Assembly (NCBI RefSeq): GCF_001685015.1
Contig: NZ_MAYT01000005.1
Coordinates: 334 to 64,333 of the forward strand
Source of the DNA: Pseudobacillus wudalianchiensis
Lineage (GTDB): Bacteria > Bacillota > Bacilli > Bacillales > Domibacillaceae
Reading direction: 5' to 3'
Length of the DNA: 64,000 nt
The notes under the pieces are model-generated. The model was not told the origin of the DNA. It made no database searches and saw only the letters and a list, made by a program, of their open reading frames with translations. The translations under genes were made by a program, and so were the position numbers. How positions within the stretch are numbered: position 1 is the first letter of the stretch; the number at the start of each line of letters is the position of its first letter. Positions 7,800-15,408 of this stretch are shown here, one piece after another.

Positions 7800-8159
7800 T
7801 TTTCAATTATAGTTGGTGGTGTAGGTATAACACCAATTCAGGTTGCTGATATTGCAATTTTGGTTCCTCTGCAGTTATTAATGATTAGTATAATTGGGGC
7901 TTTATCAGGAAGAACTGCTACTAAAGAAACTGCATTTGAATACTTAACTGCAGCAGGGATAGATTTGGGTGTGGGATATGGTTCACGGCAGTTTTTCCGA
8001 CAAATTGTTAAAATCATTCCTGTTGGAGGATTAGCAATTTCTGGCGCTATTGCATCAACCGGTACATGGGCGATTGGAAAATCAGCAGAAGCATATTTCT
8101 TTAATAATGAATTTAAATCACTACATTTATTTAAAAAGGCTATGTTTGATAAAGAATAA
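7800..8159 (+). pseudogene. DUF697-type protein, C-terminal remnant
   Basis: The open frame reads VGGVGITPIQVADIAILVPLQ and goes on through a hydrophobic glycine-rich segment (IIPVGGLAISGAIASTGTW) to a terminator codon at 8159. This matches the C-terminal membrane-associated region of DUF697 proteins, which normally follow a GTPase domain. No GTPase domain or start signal is present; an in-frame TGA lies at 7797. A TTG at 7860 could in principle start a 99-residue product, but no ribosome binding site precedes it. I treat it as a truncated remnant in the same decayed island as the HsdM piece. Confidence 0.65.
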
Positions 8160-8216
8160 GGATATCTTTCTCTAACGAAGTATTTTTTTAATGAGTGTGA
8201 TCTCACCAGCACCCTT

Positions 8217-8288
8217 ATGTTGCCGCATACACGCTGGACATATTGAAACAGTCACTCGCCTAACGAGAAATGACACGACATTACAATA
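8217..8288 (+). repeat. Copy B of a ~70-bp imperfect repeat
   Basis: Begins ATGTTGC and carries ATACAC-G-CTGGACAT, matching copy A at 6486. As with copy A, a terminator hairpin follows within about 15 bases. The remaining similarity is weak and would need alignment to judge. Confidence 0.4.
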
Positions 8289-8294
8289 AAAGCC

Positions 8295-8337
8295 TAACCC
8301 TCGTTTCTCTATTTTGTAATTAGAGGGTCGAGGGTTA
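8295..8337. terminator. Terminator hairpin ahead of converging glyoxalase gene
   Basis: A 9-bp perfect outer stem (TAACCCTCG at 8295-8303, CGAGGGTTA at 8329-8337) with an inner TTCTCT/AGAGGG helix. A/T tails are present on both sides, so it can serve the minus-strand glyoxalase gene and any plus-strand read-through. Confidence 0.7.
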
Positions 8338-8372
8338 AATCTTTTTATAATCATTTTTGTATTTAGAACGTT

Positions 8373-8753
8373 TTATTTCTTACGCTTTACTTCGATTCTA
8401 TAGCCGTCAGGGTCAGTAACAAAGAAGTAAGAAGGTGTTCCACCTGAAAGTCCTCTCAATTCACCTGTTTCATAAGAAGAAGCTTTACAAATTTTATGCA
8501 TTTCTTCTAAATCATTTACTGTTACGCCTAAATGACTGAAACCATCTCCTATAACATATGGATCTGCATCATAATTGTAAGTAAGTTCTATTTGTACTGA
8601 AGAACCTGGTGAATTCAGATAGATTAAATCAAATTTATCTTCAGGGAATTCTCTGCGACTGGCTACTTCAAAATCAAAAAGCTCAGTATAAAAATCTAAA
8701 GTAGCATCAATGTCTCTAACACGTAAACAAATTTCAACGAGCACTTGGTCCAT
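8373..8753 (-). CDS. gloA: Glyoxalase I (lactoylglutathione lyase), VOC family
   Basis: This 126-residue single VOC-domain protein aligns along its length with GloA, which isomerises the methylglyoxal-thiol hemithioacetal. Two beta-alpha-beta-beta-beta modules are visible: LRVRDIDATLDFYTELF at the start and FSHLGVTVNDLEEMHKIC in the second half, ending VTDPDGYRIEV. Probable metal ligands are Glu56 (QIELTYNY), His74 and Glu121. The usual first ligand His is replaced here by Glu7 (LVEICLRV), as in some VOC metalloenzymes. The ATG follows GGAGGATGAT. A glyoxalase II gene lies about 740 bases further on in the same direction, completing the detoxification pair. Confidence 0.82.
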   Translation of the reverse strand: MDQVLVEICLRVRDIDATLDFYTELFDFEVASRREFPEDKFDLIYLNSPGSSVQIELTYNYDADPYVIGDGFSHLGVTVNDLEEMHKICKASSYETGELRGLSGGTPSYFFVTDPDGYRIEVKRKK

Positions 8754-8797
8754 TATATCATCCTCCGTAATTTTATTGATTTTATCTTATCATAGAT

Positions 8798-8826
8798 ACT
8801 ATATAAGTACATTTGATTCGATTCAA
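8798..8826 (-). promoter_or_regulatory. Sigma-A type promoter for gloA
   Basis: On the minus strand TTGAAT (8826-8821) and TATAGT (8803-8798) are 17 bases apart, 45 bases before the gloA start codon. This is a good vegetative promoter match, from sequence only. Confidence 0.55.
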
Positions 8827-9492
8827 TAAAGTTAATTGTTATTTAAAATGGTTGTTACTGATTTAAAACAGTATCTTAATTCCGACATACATTATAAGTA
8901 TCTATCGCATTATTAGAAAATGATACGATGTTAGGAGCAGTTCATTCATGTAAAATGTGTTGCGCGGCTTGTTTTAAGATTATAACTAAAATTTAATCCT
9001 TTTCACTATTAAAACAAACATTTTACTTTCCGCTCGACAATTAAAATAAAGATTATGCACAAATGTTGATAGAACAGCCTTTCAGGGCTGTTCTATCAAC
9101 ATTTGTGAAAAAAGTGTAAGTGAAAAACTTTATTTTAAACCGCAAAAAACTTTGAAAAAAGCGGGAAAAAACGTGTGTTTTTGAAGAAAAAAGAGCAAAA
9201 AGCGGGAGAAAAGGAAAGGGTATATTTTAAGTGTACAAAAGTTAAAAAATGAGGCAAGAAAGCTTAAACTTTTTGCCTCTATGCCATATTAGGAGTCACA
9301 AACCGATAATGAATTATTGGTGTGCCGTCTGCTTTTACTTCGATTCGATTTCTTCCGGAAAGGTGCTGTCACTTTTTCGATACCTTGCTTTTTTATAATT
9401 CTTGTCTTTTCAATTTTCGCTATTTATCATTCGGCAAAAAGCAACCCAGTAATTGTTCGGAACTCCTTTTCTACACTCCGACTTGAAATTCT
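8827..9492. other. Gene-free region with hairpins between gloA and gloB
   Basis: No convincing gene is seen. It holds the long inverted repeat at 9058-9107, an outer pair TTAAAATAAAG (9041-9051) and CTTTATTTTAA (9128-9138) enclosing it, and a hairpin GAGGCAA...TTGCCTC near 9251-9279. On the minus strand from about 9373 down to a TAG at 9279-9281, a short frame ends IIHYRFVTPNMA. It may be a decayed coding fragment but I do not recognise it. Confidence 0.5.
9058..9107. repeat. 22-bp perfect inverted repeat
   Basis: CACAAATGTTGATAGAACAG-CC at 9058-9079 is exactly complementary to 9086-9107, with a 6-base loop TTTCAG. The transcript would form a very stable hairpin in either direction. It is followed by an A-rich stretch on the plus strand, so as a terminator it would better serve minus-strand transcripts coming from gloB. 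It may instead be a small repeated element. Confidence 0.75.
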
Positions 9493-10194
9493 TTAGAAGT
9501 CATCACGGGCGTTGCGCAATTCGATAAATTCCTTCAATGTTTCCACTTGCAGAAAGAGGTTAAATTCCTTCTCCCTGCCGATCGTTGTCGGAAGTGTTGG
9601 CTGTCCTTTTGCACGCAATTCCCGGACTTCTTCCAATGCTTTGGAAATTTTTTTATTATTCGGCTGCATGTCGTATGCAAAACGTAAATTAATTTCGGTA
9701 TACTCGTGACCGGGATAAATATTTATATCATCATCTAAGCGCTTAAATTTCCGCAAGGTTTCATATTGAGCTTCGTAATCGCCGGTAAAAACCCGACCGC
9801 ATCCTGCTGAAAACAAGGCATCCCCGCAAAAGAGAGCATCTCCCATTAAAAAACTAATATGGCCATGCGTATGACCTCCCGTTTCGAAGACTTGAAAAGT
9901 TTGGCCTAACAAGTTAAAGGAGGTCCCTTCCTCTACAATACGATTCGCAAAGGCCTCCGTTTCTTTCGGACCATAAACCTGACTTTCCGGATGCCTCGCT
10001 ACAATCTCTTGTACCCCGCCGGTATGATCTTCATGCTTATGCGTTAAAAGAATGGCCGCCAAACGAAGTTGCTTTTCTTCGAGGTAATCAAGGACACCTT
10101 TTGCTTCTCCTGGATCAACGACAACTGCCTCTGTTTCTTCTTGAATGCACCATATGTAATTATCAGAAAAGGCTTTGATTGGATGTATAATCAC
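9493..10194 (-). CDS. gloB: Glyoxalase II (hydroxyacylglutathione hydrolase), MBL fold
   Basis: This 233-residue metallo-beta-lactamase-fold hydrolase carries the zinc motif LLTHKHEDHTGG (His52, His54, Asp56, His57), then GGHTHGHISFL, the metal-bridging Asp in LFCGDALFSAGCGR, and the late histidine YPGHEY. These are the glyoxalase II landmarks; the enzyme hydrolyses the S-lactoyl-thiol made by glyoxalase I. The start is set at GTG 10194 because GAGGAGG lies nine bases upstream and because VIIHPIKAFSDNYIW is the usual family N-terminus. The open frame continues to 10266 without a ribosome binding site. In a bacillithiol organism the substrate might be S-lactoyl-bacillithiol. Confidence 0.88.
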   Translation of the reverse strand: MIIHPIKAFSDNYIWCIQEETEAVVVDPGEAKGVLDYLEEKQLRLAAILLTHKHEDHTGGVQEIVARHPESQVYGPKETEAFANRIVEEGTSFNLLGQTFQVFETGGHTHGHISFLMGDALFCGDALFSAGCGRVFTGDYEAQYETLRKFKRLDDDINIYPGHEYTEINLRFAYDMQPNNKKISKALEEVRELRAKGQPTLPTTIGREKEFNLFLQVETLKEFIELRNARDDF

Positions 10195-10266
10195 CTTACG
10201 ATTCCTCCTCTTTTTATATATCTGATTTGCGGCTTGGAGATTAGTTTTTCTCCCTTCCGCTGACAA

Positions 10267-10558
10267 GTTTTGGTTTACCTCACTATCATAACATGGAGAT
10301 TATTAATATACATGGAGGGGATCAATCTTCTCTGTCTGTAATTCAATCCTTAATCCTGTCAACCTCTTTTAATGAACTATCGGTATTTTGGATTTTTTGT
10401 ATTATAAAAAAATGCATAGAAAAATCTAAATCCATTAATGAAAAAGTGTTAACGAAGTTATTATTATGGTCGTCCAACCATTGGTGTTGAATTTCTGTAT
10501 TACTTCAGAAGTGATAATTTCGGTATTAAAGAATTGTTATTGGACATTTTACTGTTAG
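10267..10558. other. Intergenic DNA with degenerate coding traces
   Basis: Short frames here (for example one starting at 10293, and a frame holding RPTIGVEFLYYFRS around 10470-10515) appear shifted relative to each other and to the fragment at 10559. The picture fits a frameshifted, decayed gene rather than a live one. No family is recognised with confidence. Confidence 0.35.
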
Positions 10559-10738
10559 AGTGATGATGATAGAGTTAATCATATGGTCTATCAAGAGTTG
10601 GGTTTTAAAAAGATGAATAGCCAAAAAGAACTTTCTGCCACTTATACAGGAATTAGAGAAAGCTGTTATGATTGTTTTATTATTAAAATTAAAGATGACA
10701 AATGCCATGCAATTGTAAATAAGGATAATAAAATATAA
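10559..10738 (+). pseudogene. Degenerate C-terminal coding fragment, possibly acetyltransferase-like
   Basis: The frame reads RVNHMVYQELGFKKMNSQKE, then a segment with RESCYDCFIIKIK, ending at TAA 10736-10738. The NHMVYQELGFKK part resembles the C-terminal strand-helix of GNAT-type proteins (a YEKLGFK motif). No start codon or ribosome binding site is present and an in-frame TAG stands just upstream. The upstream frame at about 10470-10560 probably belonged to the same gene. Family assignment is weak. Confidence 0.4.
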
Positions 10739-10802
10739 TGTTTTAAACGCACTACTATGGGAAAACAAAAAATATCATCGAGACTCCACCCTCTCGATAC
10801 TA

Positions 10803-10835
10803 AAAGCTGTTCAAGTACACTTGGACGGCTTTTTT
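10803..10835 (+). terminator. Intrinsic terminator
   Basis: An 11-bp stem with two G-T pairs (AGCTGTTCAAG at 10805-10815, CTTGGACGGCT at 10820-10830) followed by TTTTTT. It closes the decayed region. The next gene's promoter may overlap its 3' arm (TTGGAC, 18 bases, TATAAG). Confidence 0.75.
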
Positions 10836-10865
10836 ATTCTAAATTATAAGAAAGCGAGGGAAGTT

Positions 10866-11015
10866 ATGATCAAAATAGGAGATCGAGTGCAGTATAACGA
10901 GGAGACGTACAGAGTCGTGTATATCTACGATACAGGAGTGATGGAAATTCAAAAGGAGAATTCATTTGGCTTAGTGTTGGCAACAGAATCGCAAATCAAA
11001 ATGGTATCTTTTTAA
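10866..11015 (+). CDS. Small YkvS-like protein
   Basis: A 49-residue protein (IKIGDRVQYNEETYRVVYIY at the start) with the beta-rich, KOW/SH3-like pattern of the small YkvS/DUF2187-type proteins of bacilli. The ATG at 10866 follows GCGAGGGAAG; the upstream frame start at 10821 has no such signal and lies inside the terminator. No partner genes are evident, and it is probably transcribed alone. Function unknown; the family resemblance is from pattern memory and should be taken as moderate. Confidence 0.6.
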   Translation: MIKIGDRVQYNEETYRVVYIYDTGVMEIQKENSFGLVLATESQIKMVSF

Positions 11016-11033
11016 AAGAGGGAAAGGAGAGCA

Positions 11034-11301
11034 TAGGTTTTTTACTATCACTTATGGTGACAGTCAGGAAACCTAACAAAACGGTAATAACGTGAGAAGT
11101 AGTTGGATGTCCCTTGCGCGTTCCTTTATTTAAAGGTAATGTTCCCAGCATGTCACGGGAAGCGCAAGGGAGATATGGCAGGCTTTTTGCATCCCTATGG
11201 TTTTATCAGGGTTTGCCTGACCCGCACCTTCAGCGGAGGCAGAAACCTATTATACTCTTTCTCTATTTCAAAACACCAAAAAGGTTGAATACCTTTTTGG
11301 T
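11034..11301 (+). other. Run of stable hairpins, possible non-coding RNA
   Basis: No gene is convincing here. Three stems follow one another: TAGGTTT (11034-11040) with AAACCTA (11069-11075) around an inner ACT-TCAC/GTGA-AGT helix; TCCCTTGCGC (11110-11119) with GCGCAAGGGA (11162-11171), extended by TTCC/GGAA; and CAGGC (11179-11183) with GCCTG (11215-11219) enclosing CCCT/AGGG. A perfect 11-bp hairpin (11275-11301) ends the block. This could be a structured small RNA of roughly 270 bases, or decayed sequence with chance stems. It does not match any RNA family I can name. Confidence 0.4.
11275..11301. terminator. Bidirectional hairpin after the RsbR-like gene
   Basis: ACCAAAAAGGT (11275-11285) pairs perfectly with ACCTTTTTGGT (11291-11301). 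On the minus strand GTTTTG follows, so it probably ends the RsbR-like transcript. Confidence 0.65.
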
Positions 11302-11368
11302 TATATGTTAATGTTCCTGAATTATTCCAGCGCTGGGAATAAATCATACAAAGAATCTTGATCACAAA

Positions 11369-12217
11369 TTAATTATGGAATAGATGTACATCCATCAATG
11401 CCTGTTGAAGATTTGCTCTAATTATTAGTTTACTGAAATCTAAGCCAAGACTTAATACGGTTTGTGCAATTTCAGGGCGAATTCCTGTTACAATAGTTTG
11501 TACACCAAGCAGCTTTAACGCATCCATTACTTTAAAAATTTGATCTGCGACCATTGTGTCAATCATTGCTACACCAGACAAATCAAGCACCAAATACGAT
11601 AAGCGTAACCTTATAGCTTCTTTTAATGTTTCCTCCATCAATAGTCTAGCTCTTTCTGTATCTATGCTCCCAATCAAAGGCAAAACAGCAATACCTTTTG
11701 CTAAGGGAACGACTGGGACTGATAATTCTAGAAATTCTGTTTTTGCATTTTCAAGGGTTTTTTTATAGAAATGGACATAAGTCAAACTAAAGCAATAAAC
11801 AGCATGGTCAAGTAGAGGATCAATAACTCTGGCAGCTGCAAACACTGTTTTAGCTGACATGTTATGTTTTATCACTTCTGCTTCTAAGGCTTCATTTATA
11901 AAAGCTCGATATAAGGCTGTATCTTCAAGTGCCTCATCTAGTGACACTCCTAAACTATACGTGAATTCCCCTGTTTCTTTACTCCACTTTTCTATATCAT
12001 TATATGCATTTTCTTTTTCTACACCTTTTATAAGGGCTTCTCCAAAACGAGATATAAAATCGGCTCTAATATTTATTACTTCTTTTTCTTCCAGCTGAGC
12101 GATGATCTGTTTTTGTTTATCCGTAGCTTTAGATAATCTAATTTCATGAATCCTCTTTGCGATAGCATACTTTTTTTCTAATATTGCTTCCCCAAGAATC
12201 TTTAATTCTTTCTCCAT
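11369..12217 (-). CDS. RsbR-family stressosome protein (STAS domain)
   Basis: The 282-residue protein has the two-part layout of RsbR paralogues. A helical N-terminal sensor domain (about residues 1-150, non-haem globin type) is followed by a C-terminal STAS domain (about 165-280) starting VVPLAKGIAVLPLIGSID. RsbR proteins form the stressosome with RsbS and RsbT and tune sigma-B activation. The STAS core LDLSGVAMIDTMVADQI contains the conserved Thr region phosphorylated by RsbT in known members. The ATG follows GGAGGAGAAAAA. It stands alone, as B. subtilis RsbRB, RsbRC and RsbRD do. The signal it senses is unknown. Confidence 0.88.
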   Translation of the reverse strand: MEKELKILGEAILEKKYAIAKRIHEIRLSKATDKQKQIIAQLEEKEVINIRADFISRFGEALIKGVEKENAYNDIEKWSKETGEFTYSLGVSLDEALEDTALYRAFINEALEAEVIKHNMSAKTVFAAARVIDPLLDHAVYCFSLTYVHFYKKTLENAKTEFLELSVPVVPLAKGIAVLPLIGSIDTERARLLMEETLKEAIRLRLSYLVLDLSGVAMIDTMVADQIFKVMDALKLLGVQTIVTGIRPEIAQTVLSLGLDFSKLIIRANLQQALMDVHLFHN

Positions 12218-12595
12218 TAATTTTTCTCCTCCGAAAGAACGTATTTATTTCTAGTACCTTTAAAAACATATCACAAGATAGTACTATGCGGCACAATCTT
12301 TACTCCACCTATATTCAGATAATTATCAATACACATTATAAACGTAAAAACAGCTTTACAAAAAAAGATACTCAGGGCTTCTGTATACTTTAATCCATTG
12401 TATAACTAACTTGCCCTTTCAGTAGAAGAAACCTTTTATGAACCTTTTGAGAATGGTATACAATAGAAAGAATTTCATATGCATTTCCGATTCACATAAC
12501 ATCACAATTATTTAGAGATTCGCCGCTTGTAGAAAAGTGGTATTATTGGTAAACTTGCCTTTCACAGTCTTTTTACTGTGAGAAGGAGTGTCACT
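12218..12595. other. Intergenic region, no gene seen
   Basis: AT-rich spacer between the divergent RsbR-like gene and a small ORF. It holds the promoter of both presumably. I see no clear sigma-A pair; the only distinct structure is the dyad at 12562-12581. Confidence 0.4.
12562..12581 (+). promoter_or_regulatory. 7-bp dyad next to a ribosome binding site
   Basis: TCACAGT (12562-12568) and ACTGTGA (12575-12581) form a perfect inverted repeat whose right arm runs into the ribosome binding site AGAAGGAG of the small ORF at 12596. It could be an operator or an RNA hairpin influencing translation. Confidence 0.45.
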
Positions 12596-12745
12596 ATGGT
12601 AAGTGAGAGCGAGCGTCTAATCTTCGCAAGAGAATTAAATCATTTACTTAGTGAATTAAATAGATGTAAAGATGCTCAGTTAAGAGCCCTCATCTGCGAA
12701 CATATTTCCTTATTACGTTTGGTATTAATCGGTAAGTCTGATTAA
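12596..12745 (+). CDS. Small hypothetical protein (49 aa)
   Basis: An ORF of 49 codons with ATG ten bases after GAAGGAG. The product begins MVSESERLIFARELNHLLSE and continues as one or two amphipathic helices with Cys-containing segments (LNRCKDAQLRALICEHISLL). No signal peptide or membrane segment. I do not recognise the family. The strong ribosome binding site and helical, leucine-patterned composition argue for a real gene, perhaps a small regulatory or sporulation-type protein. That role is a guess. Confidence 0.55.
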   Translation: MVSESERLIFARELNHLLSELNRCKDAQLRALICEHISLLRLVLIGKSD

Positions 12746-12939
12746 TGCTTTTTTTATTTAATGAAGTATCACATTTTCTAGATCATTCTATTGCATATTT
12801 TGCGTCTACTATTCATCATTCTTGATCCCGAAGGCTTAACAGACCAACTATAAGGCCTTTCAGTTTGTAAGTAATAATGTGTATCAGACAAAGTTCAGCA
12901 TTTAATGCTTCTTTAGCTAACTTTAATAGGAGGAGTAAT

Positions 12940-13032
12940 TTGAAAAAATTTAGTAAGCAGCTTTGGTACAAAGATTTCTGTACCCACATGCCCGTCGTTT
13001 TCTGTTCTGACTCTACACTTACATACTTCTAG
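12940..13032 (+). CDS. Possible 30-residue peptide
   Basis: A TTG codon follows a near-perfect ribosome binding site (AGGAGGAG, six bases upstream) and opens a 30-codon frame ending at TAG 13030-13032. The peptide is basic at the start (MKKFSKQLWYKDF) and holds two cysteines in CTHMPVVFC. There is no clear signal sequence. It could be a small toxin, a signalling peptide or a chance frame after a strong Shine-Dalgarno. Only conservation would decide. Confidence 0.3.
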   Translation: MKKFSKQLWYKDFCTHMPVVFCSDSTLTYF

Positions 13033-13082
13033 ACGTCCATCTCCTCATAGTCCTCAGGGTGTTCTATGTTACATAGGGAAGA

Positions 13083-13952
13083 TTATGTAATAAACGCCAA
13101 AATCTCTTCATTAACAACTTGTGCCTTTTCAATTGAAAGTGCATGACTTGCATTAGAAACAAGCTTTGTTCTCATGTGGGGTAGGATACTATGTACTTTC
13201 TCTAGTGCCTTATAAGGATTGTAGATAACTTCTTTATCTCCTACGATAAATAGTCCGGGTACAGCCAGTCGTGAAAGTTCTTTTTCTGTAAACACGGAAG
13301 GGATGAGAATTTTATGTTTCCACTGGAAATGAAGAAGTCCCTGGTAAAAATGTTCAAAAAGGTTATCGTGTACAAAATTCCCATTAGCCACAAGCCATTT
13401 GGCAAAGAAATTGTTAATAAAACTCTTAGATTTTATAACATTAATAGCTATTAATCTAATACCAAATTGCTTACTAAAAGGAATAAAAGATGCAGCTGGT
13501 GCCAATAGTACAATTTTTTCTACACGCTCGGGTGCATACAAGGCAAAATTAAGGGTGTGCCACCCGCCATTAGAGTGCCCGATAAAAGTAGCCTTACTGA
13601 TCTCGAGGCAGTCTAGAAATTCGCAAAGCCAGAGAGCGTAATCGTCTTTTTCTCTAATTGATTTATATATAACACTCTTATTGAATTCTCCTATTACATC
13701 CAATGCATAAACTCTATGATCTTTACTTAGTAACTTTACATTTGGGTACCACATCGGAGCGCCGAAACCAAATCCATGAAGGAGAATTAGGGGTTTCCCT
13801 GTCTCCGGTCCAGCTGTAACAAAATGAGTCCGTCCGTATTCAGTCTCAATAAAGTTAGATTCAAAAGGTACATCCCATAAGGACATGGAATTATCATAAG
13901 CCTTATAAAAAGAAGTTTCTCCTTCTAATGTTTTAAAAGCCTCTGACTCCAT
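13083..13952 (-). CDS. Alpha/beta-hydrolase fold protein
   Basis: A 289-residue cytoplasmic hydrolase. The oxyanion motif LILLHGFGFGAPMW lies at about 55-68, the nucleophile elbow GHSNGG places Ser127, the acid is probably Asp239 (FIVGDKE) and the base His270 (NASHAL). A helical cap (about 160-220) sits between. The family includes esterases, lactonases and haloperoxidase-like enzymes, so the substrate cannot be fixed. It lies 34 bases downstream of a two-domain VOC gene in the same direction and may be co-transcribed with it. The start follows an AAAGAGGTGAT site. Confidence 0.88.
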   Translation of the reverse strand: MESEAFKTLEGETSFYKAYDNSMSLWDVPFESNFIETEYGRTHFVTAGPETGKPLILLHGFGFGAPMWYPNVKLLSKDHRVYALDVIGEFNKSVIYKSIREKDDYALWLCEFLDCLEISKATFIGHSNGGWHTLNFALYAPERVEKIVLLAPAASFIPFSKQFGIRLIAINVIKSKSFINNFFAKWLVANGNFVHDNLFEHFYQGLLHFQWKHKILIPSVFTEKELSRLAVPGLFIVGDKEVIYNPYKALEKVHSILPHMRTKLVSNASHALSIEKAQVVNEEILAFIT

Positions 13953-13986
13953 TATATCACCTCTTTAATTAAGTAGTTTTTCATCA

Positions 13987-14652
13987 TTAGAACGATCTAA
14001 AAAGATAACCTTCGTGTATAAGGTCAGCATTCTTGCCTGTTTCAATTTTAATTTTTATAGGATGAAAATCGGCAACAATATCTGACATAAACCAAGTTCG
14101 CCCTTTAGAAACAGCAATAATGAGCCCTTCTTCATCTCCGATCGTTGAGAAACTCTCATGAGGAGGTCTCCATGCGGATAATCCAAAAGAAGATTGTAAA
14201 GCATCGACCGTATCTAAAACGTCTGTTACAGGAAGCCCGATTTCACTTATGTTTATGATGCTCTTATATGAAAACTTTTCTTGTGATTCGTTCACCAGAT
14301 TGTGACGGGCTATGAATTCTAAAATGTTTCCAGAGGGGTCTCTAAAATAAAGAGAATGAGCATTCCAACTTTCAAAGTGAATGATAGGATGACCTTTATA
14401 GGTAATAAGTTCAACTTTTGAAGATAACCATTCTGCTGCTTCTTCTAGTTTGTTGTTAGGTATGTTAAACGCATAATGATATTGATGACTATTGTTATGG
14501 TGGTCACCCGTAAATGTTAGTATAGTTTCTCCGGCAGTCACAGAGAATTGTTCTTTGGTTTCTTTTGCTAGTGGTAGCTCCAATAATTCAGTATAGAATG
14601 CTTTCATTTCTTCAAGTTTAGAAGTTCGTAATTCTAAGTTTCGAATTTTCAT
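13987..14652 (-). CDS. Two-domain VOC (glyoxalase/dioxygenase-like) protein
   Basis: This 221-residue protein has two VOC modules. The first (about residues 1-118) begins KIRNLELRTSKLEEMKAFYT and ends SLYFRDPSGNILEFIARHN, the usual VOC end with a metal-ligand Glu. The second (about 130-221) begins INISEIGLPVTDVLDTVDAL and lacks an equally clear second half. Members include CatE-like dioxygenases and hydrolase partners. The ATG follows AAGGAGG. It is upstream of, and probably co-transcribed with, the alpha/beta hydrolase at 13083. The exact reaction is not evident. Confidence 0.82.
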   Translation of the reverse strand: MKIRNLELRTSKLEEMKAFYTELLELPLAKETKEQFSVTAGETILTFTGDHHNNSHQYHYAFNIPNNKLEEAAEWLSSKVELITYKGHPIIHFESWNAHSLYFRDPSGNILEFIARHNLVNESQEKFSYKSIINISEIGLPVTDVLDTVDALQSSFGLSAWRPPHESFSTIGDEEGLIIAVSKGRTWFMSDIVADFHPIKIKIETGKNADLIHEGYLFRSF

Positions 14653-14694
14653 AAAACAAACCTCCTTAATAGTTCTTTAATTTGATTATATTAT

Positions 14695-15072
14695 AAATGA
14701 AGCCAAGGCTTTTTTGAAAAAGCACTTGGCTGATTAGGCATTTCTATTTTTTCTAAGATAAACGTCAATGGTGTTTCCTTCGGAATCTACTGCACAATAC
14801 AGATACATCTATTCCCCTTTTATCTTGATACAGGTCTTATCAACCGTCCTTGAGTCATTCGTTTGCCTGAGATGGCGACGGATTTTCTTATCCAACTCAG
14901 GACCATATTGATATACCCAACGCATAATCGTTGTGTGAACAATGAATAAGCCACGTTCCTCCATCATCTCCACTATGTCAGGCAGGCTTAAGTTGTACCG
15001 TAAGTACCATCTTACTGTTAAAAAACTAATGTCGGGCTGATAATGTTTCCACTTAAATAAAACGAATTGCAT
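14695..15072 (-). mobile_element. IS6-family transposase remnant with nonsense codons
   Basis: On the minus strand the frame from ATG 15072 reads FKWKHYQPDISFLTVRWYLR, then EMMEERGLFIVHTTIMRWVY and RRHLRQTNDSRTVDKT, the helix-turn-helix and first DDE region of IS6/IS26-type transposases. An in-frame TAG (14811-14809) stands where Trp is usual, just before MYLYCAVDSEGNTID. A second in-frame stop (TAA) follows, and the similarity (AKCFFKKALASF) ends at about 14695. The last DDE Glu region and both terminal repeats are absent. The copy is dead. Confidence 0.85.
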
Positions 15073-15408
15073 CGGTCTGTTCGCTTTAATAACAAAGCTA
15101 GATAATAAAAAAGGGGGGTGAAAATTTTTACCCATTTGGTAAAAAAATATCCCTCTTTTTTTTGTATACCCTTCTTGAAGAAAGGGAGGGTAAAGGTAAT
15201 GTGAAGTTGGCATGGAATTTGCTTATAAGTAAAAAAGGTTCACAAACATGGATAAATAACTTTTTGAAAGCGATTTCTATAAGCAATTGATTTCTCTTTG
15301 TTTCATCTAGCTGTGGGAAAGCCTTTTTCAAAAGTTTAGAAAGCACTATTATCTATAAATCATTTTTTGAAGTTTCTTTAGTTTATTTGGAATGAAGGGG
15401 GTGTTTGT
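15073..15408. other. Remainder of IS-associated decayed DNA
   Basis: The minus-strand frame around 15220-15346 reads SKLLKKAFPQLDETKRNQLL, which has a transposase-N-terminus flavour but which I cannot assign. No IS terminal repeat is recognisable. I see no live gene. Confidence 0.35.

Noticed and set aside
1471-9044. 15-base word CCGCTCGACAATTAA shared by 1471-1485 and 9030-9044
   Set aside because: In 64 kb about two shared 15-base words are expected by chance, and the flanks do not align, so it is not called as a repeat.
9279-9373. Minus-strand frame ending IIHYRFVTPNMA
   Set aside because: No start codon, short, interrupted upstream, and no family recognised. It is mentioned only as part of the intergenic entry.
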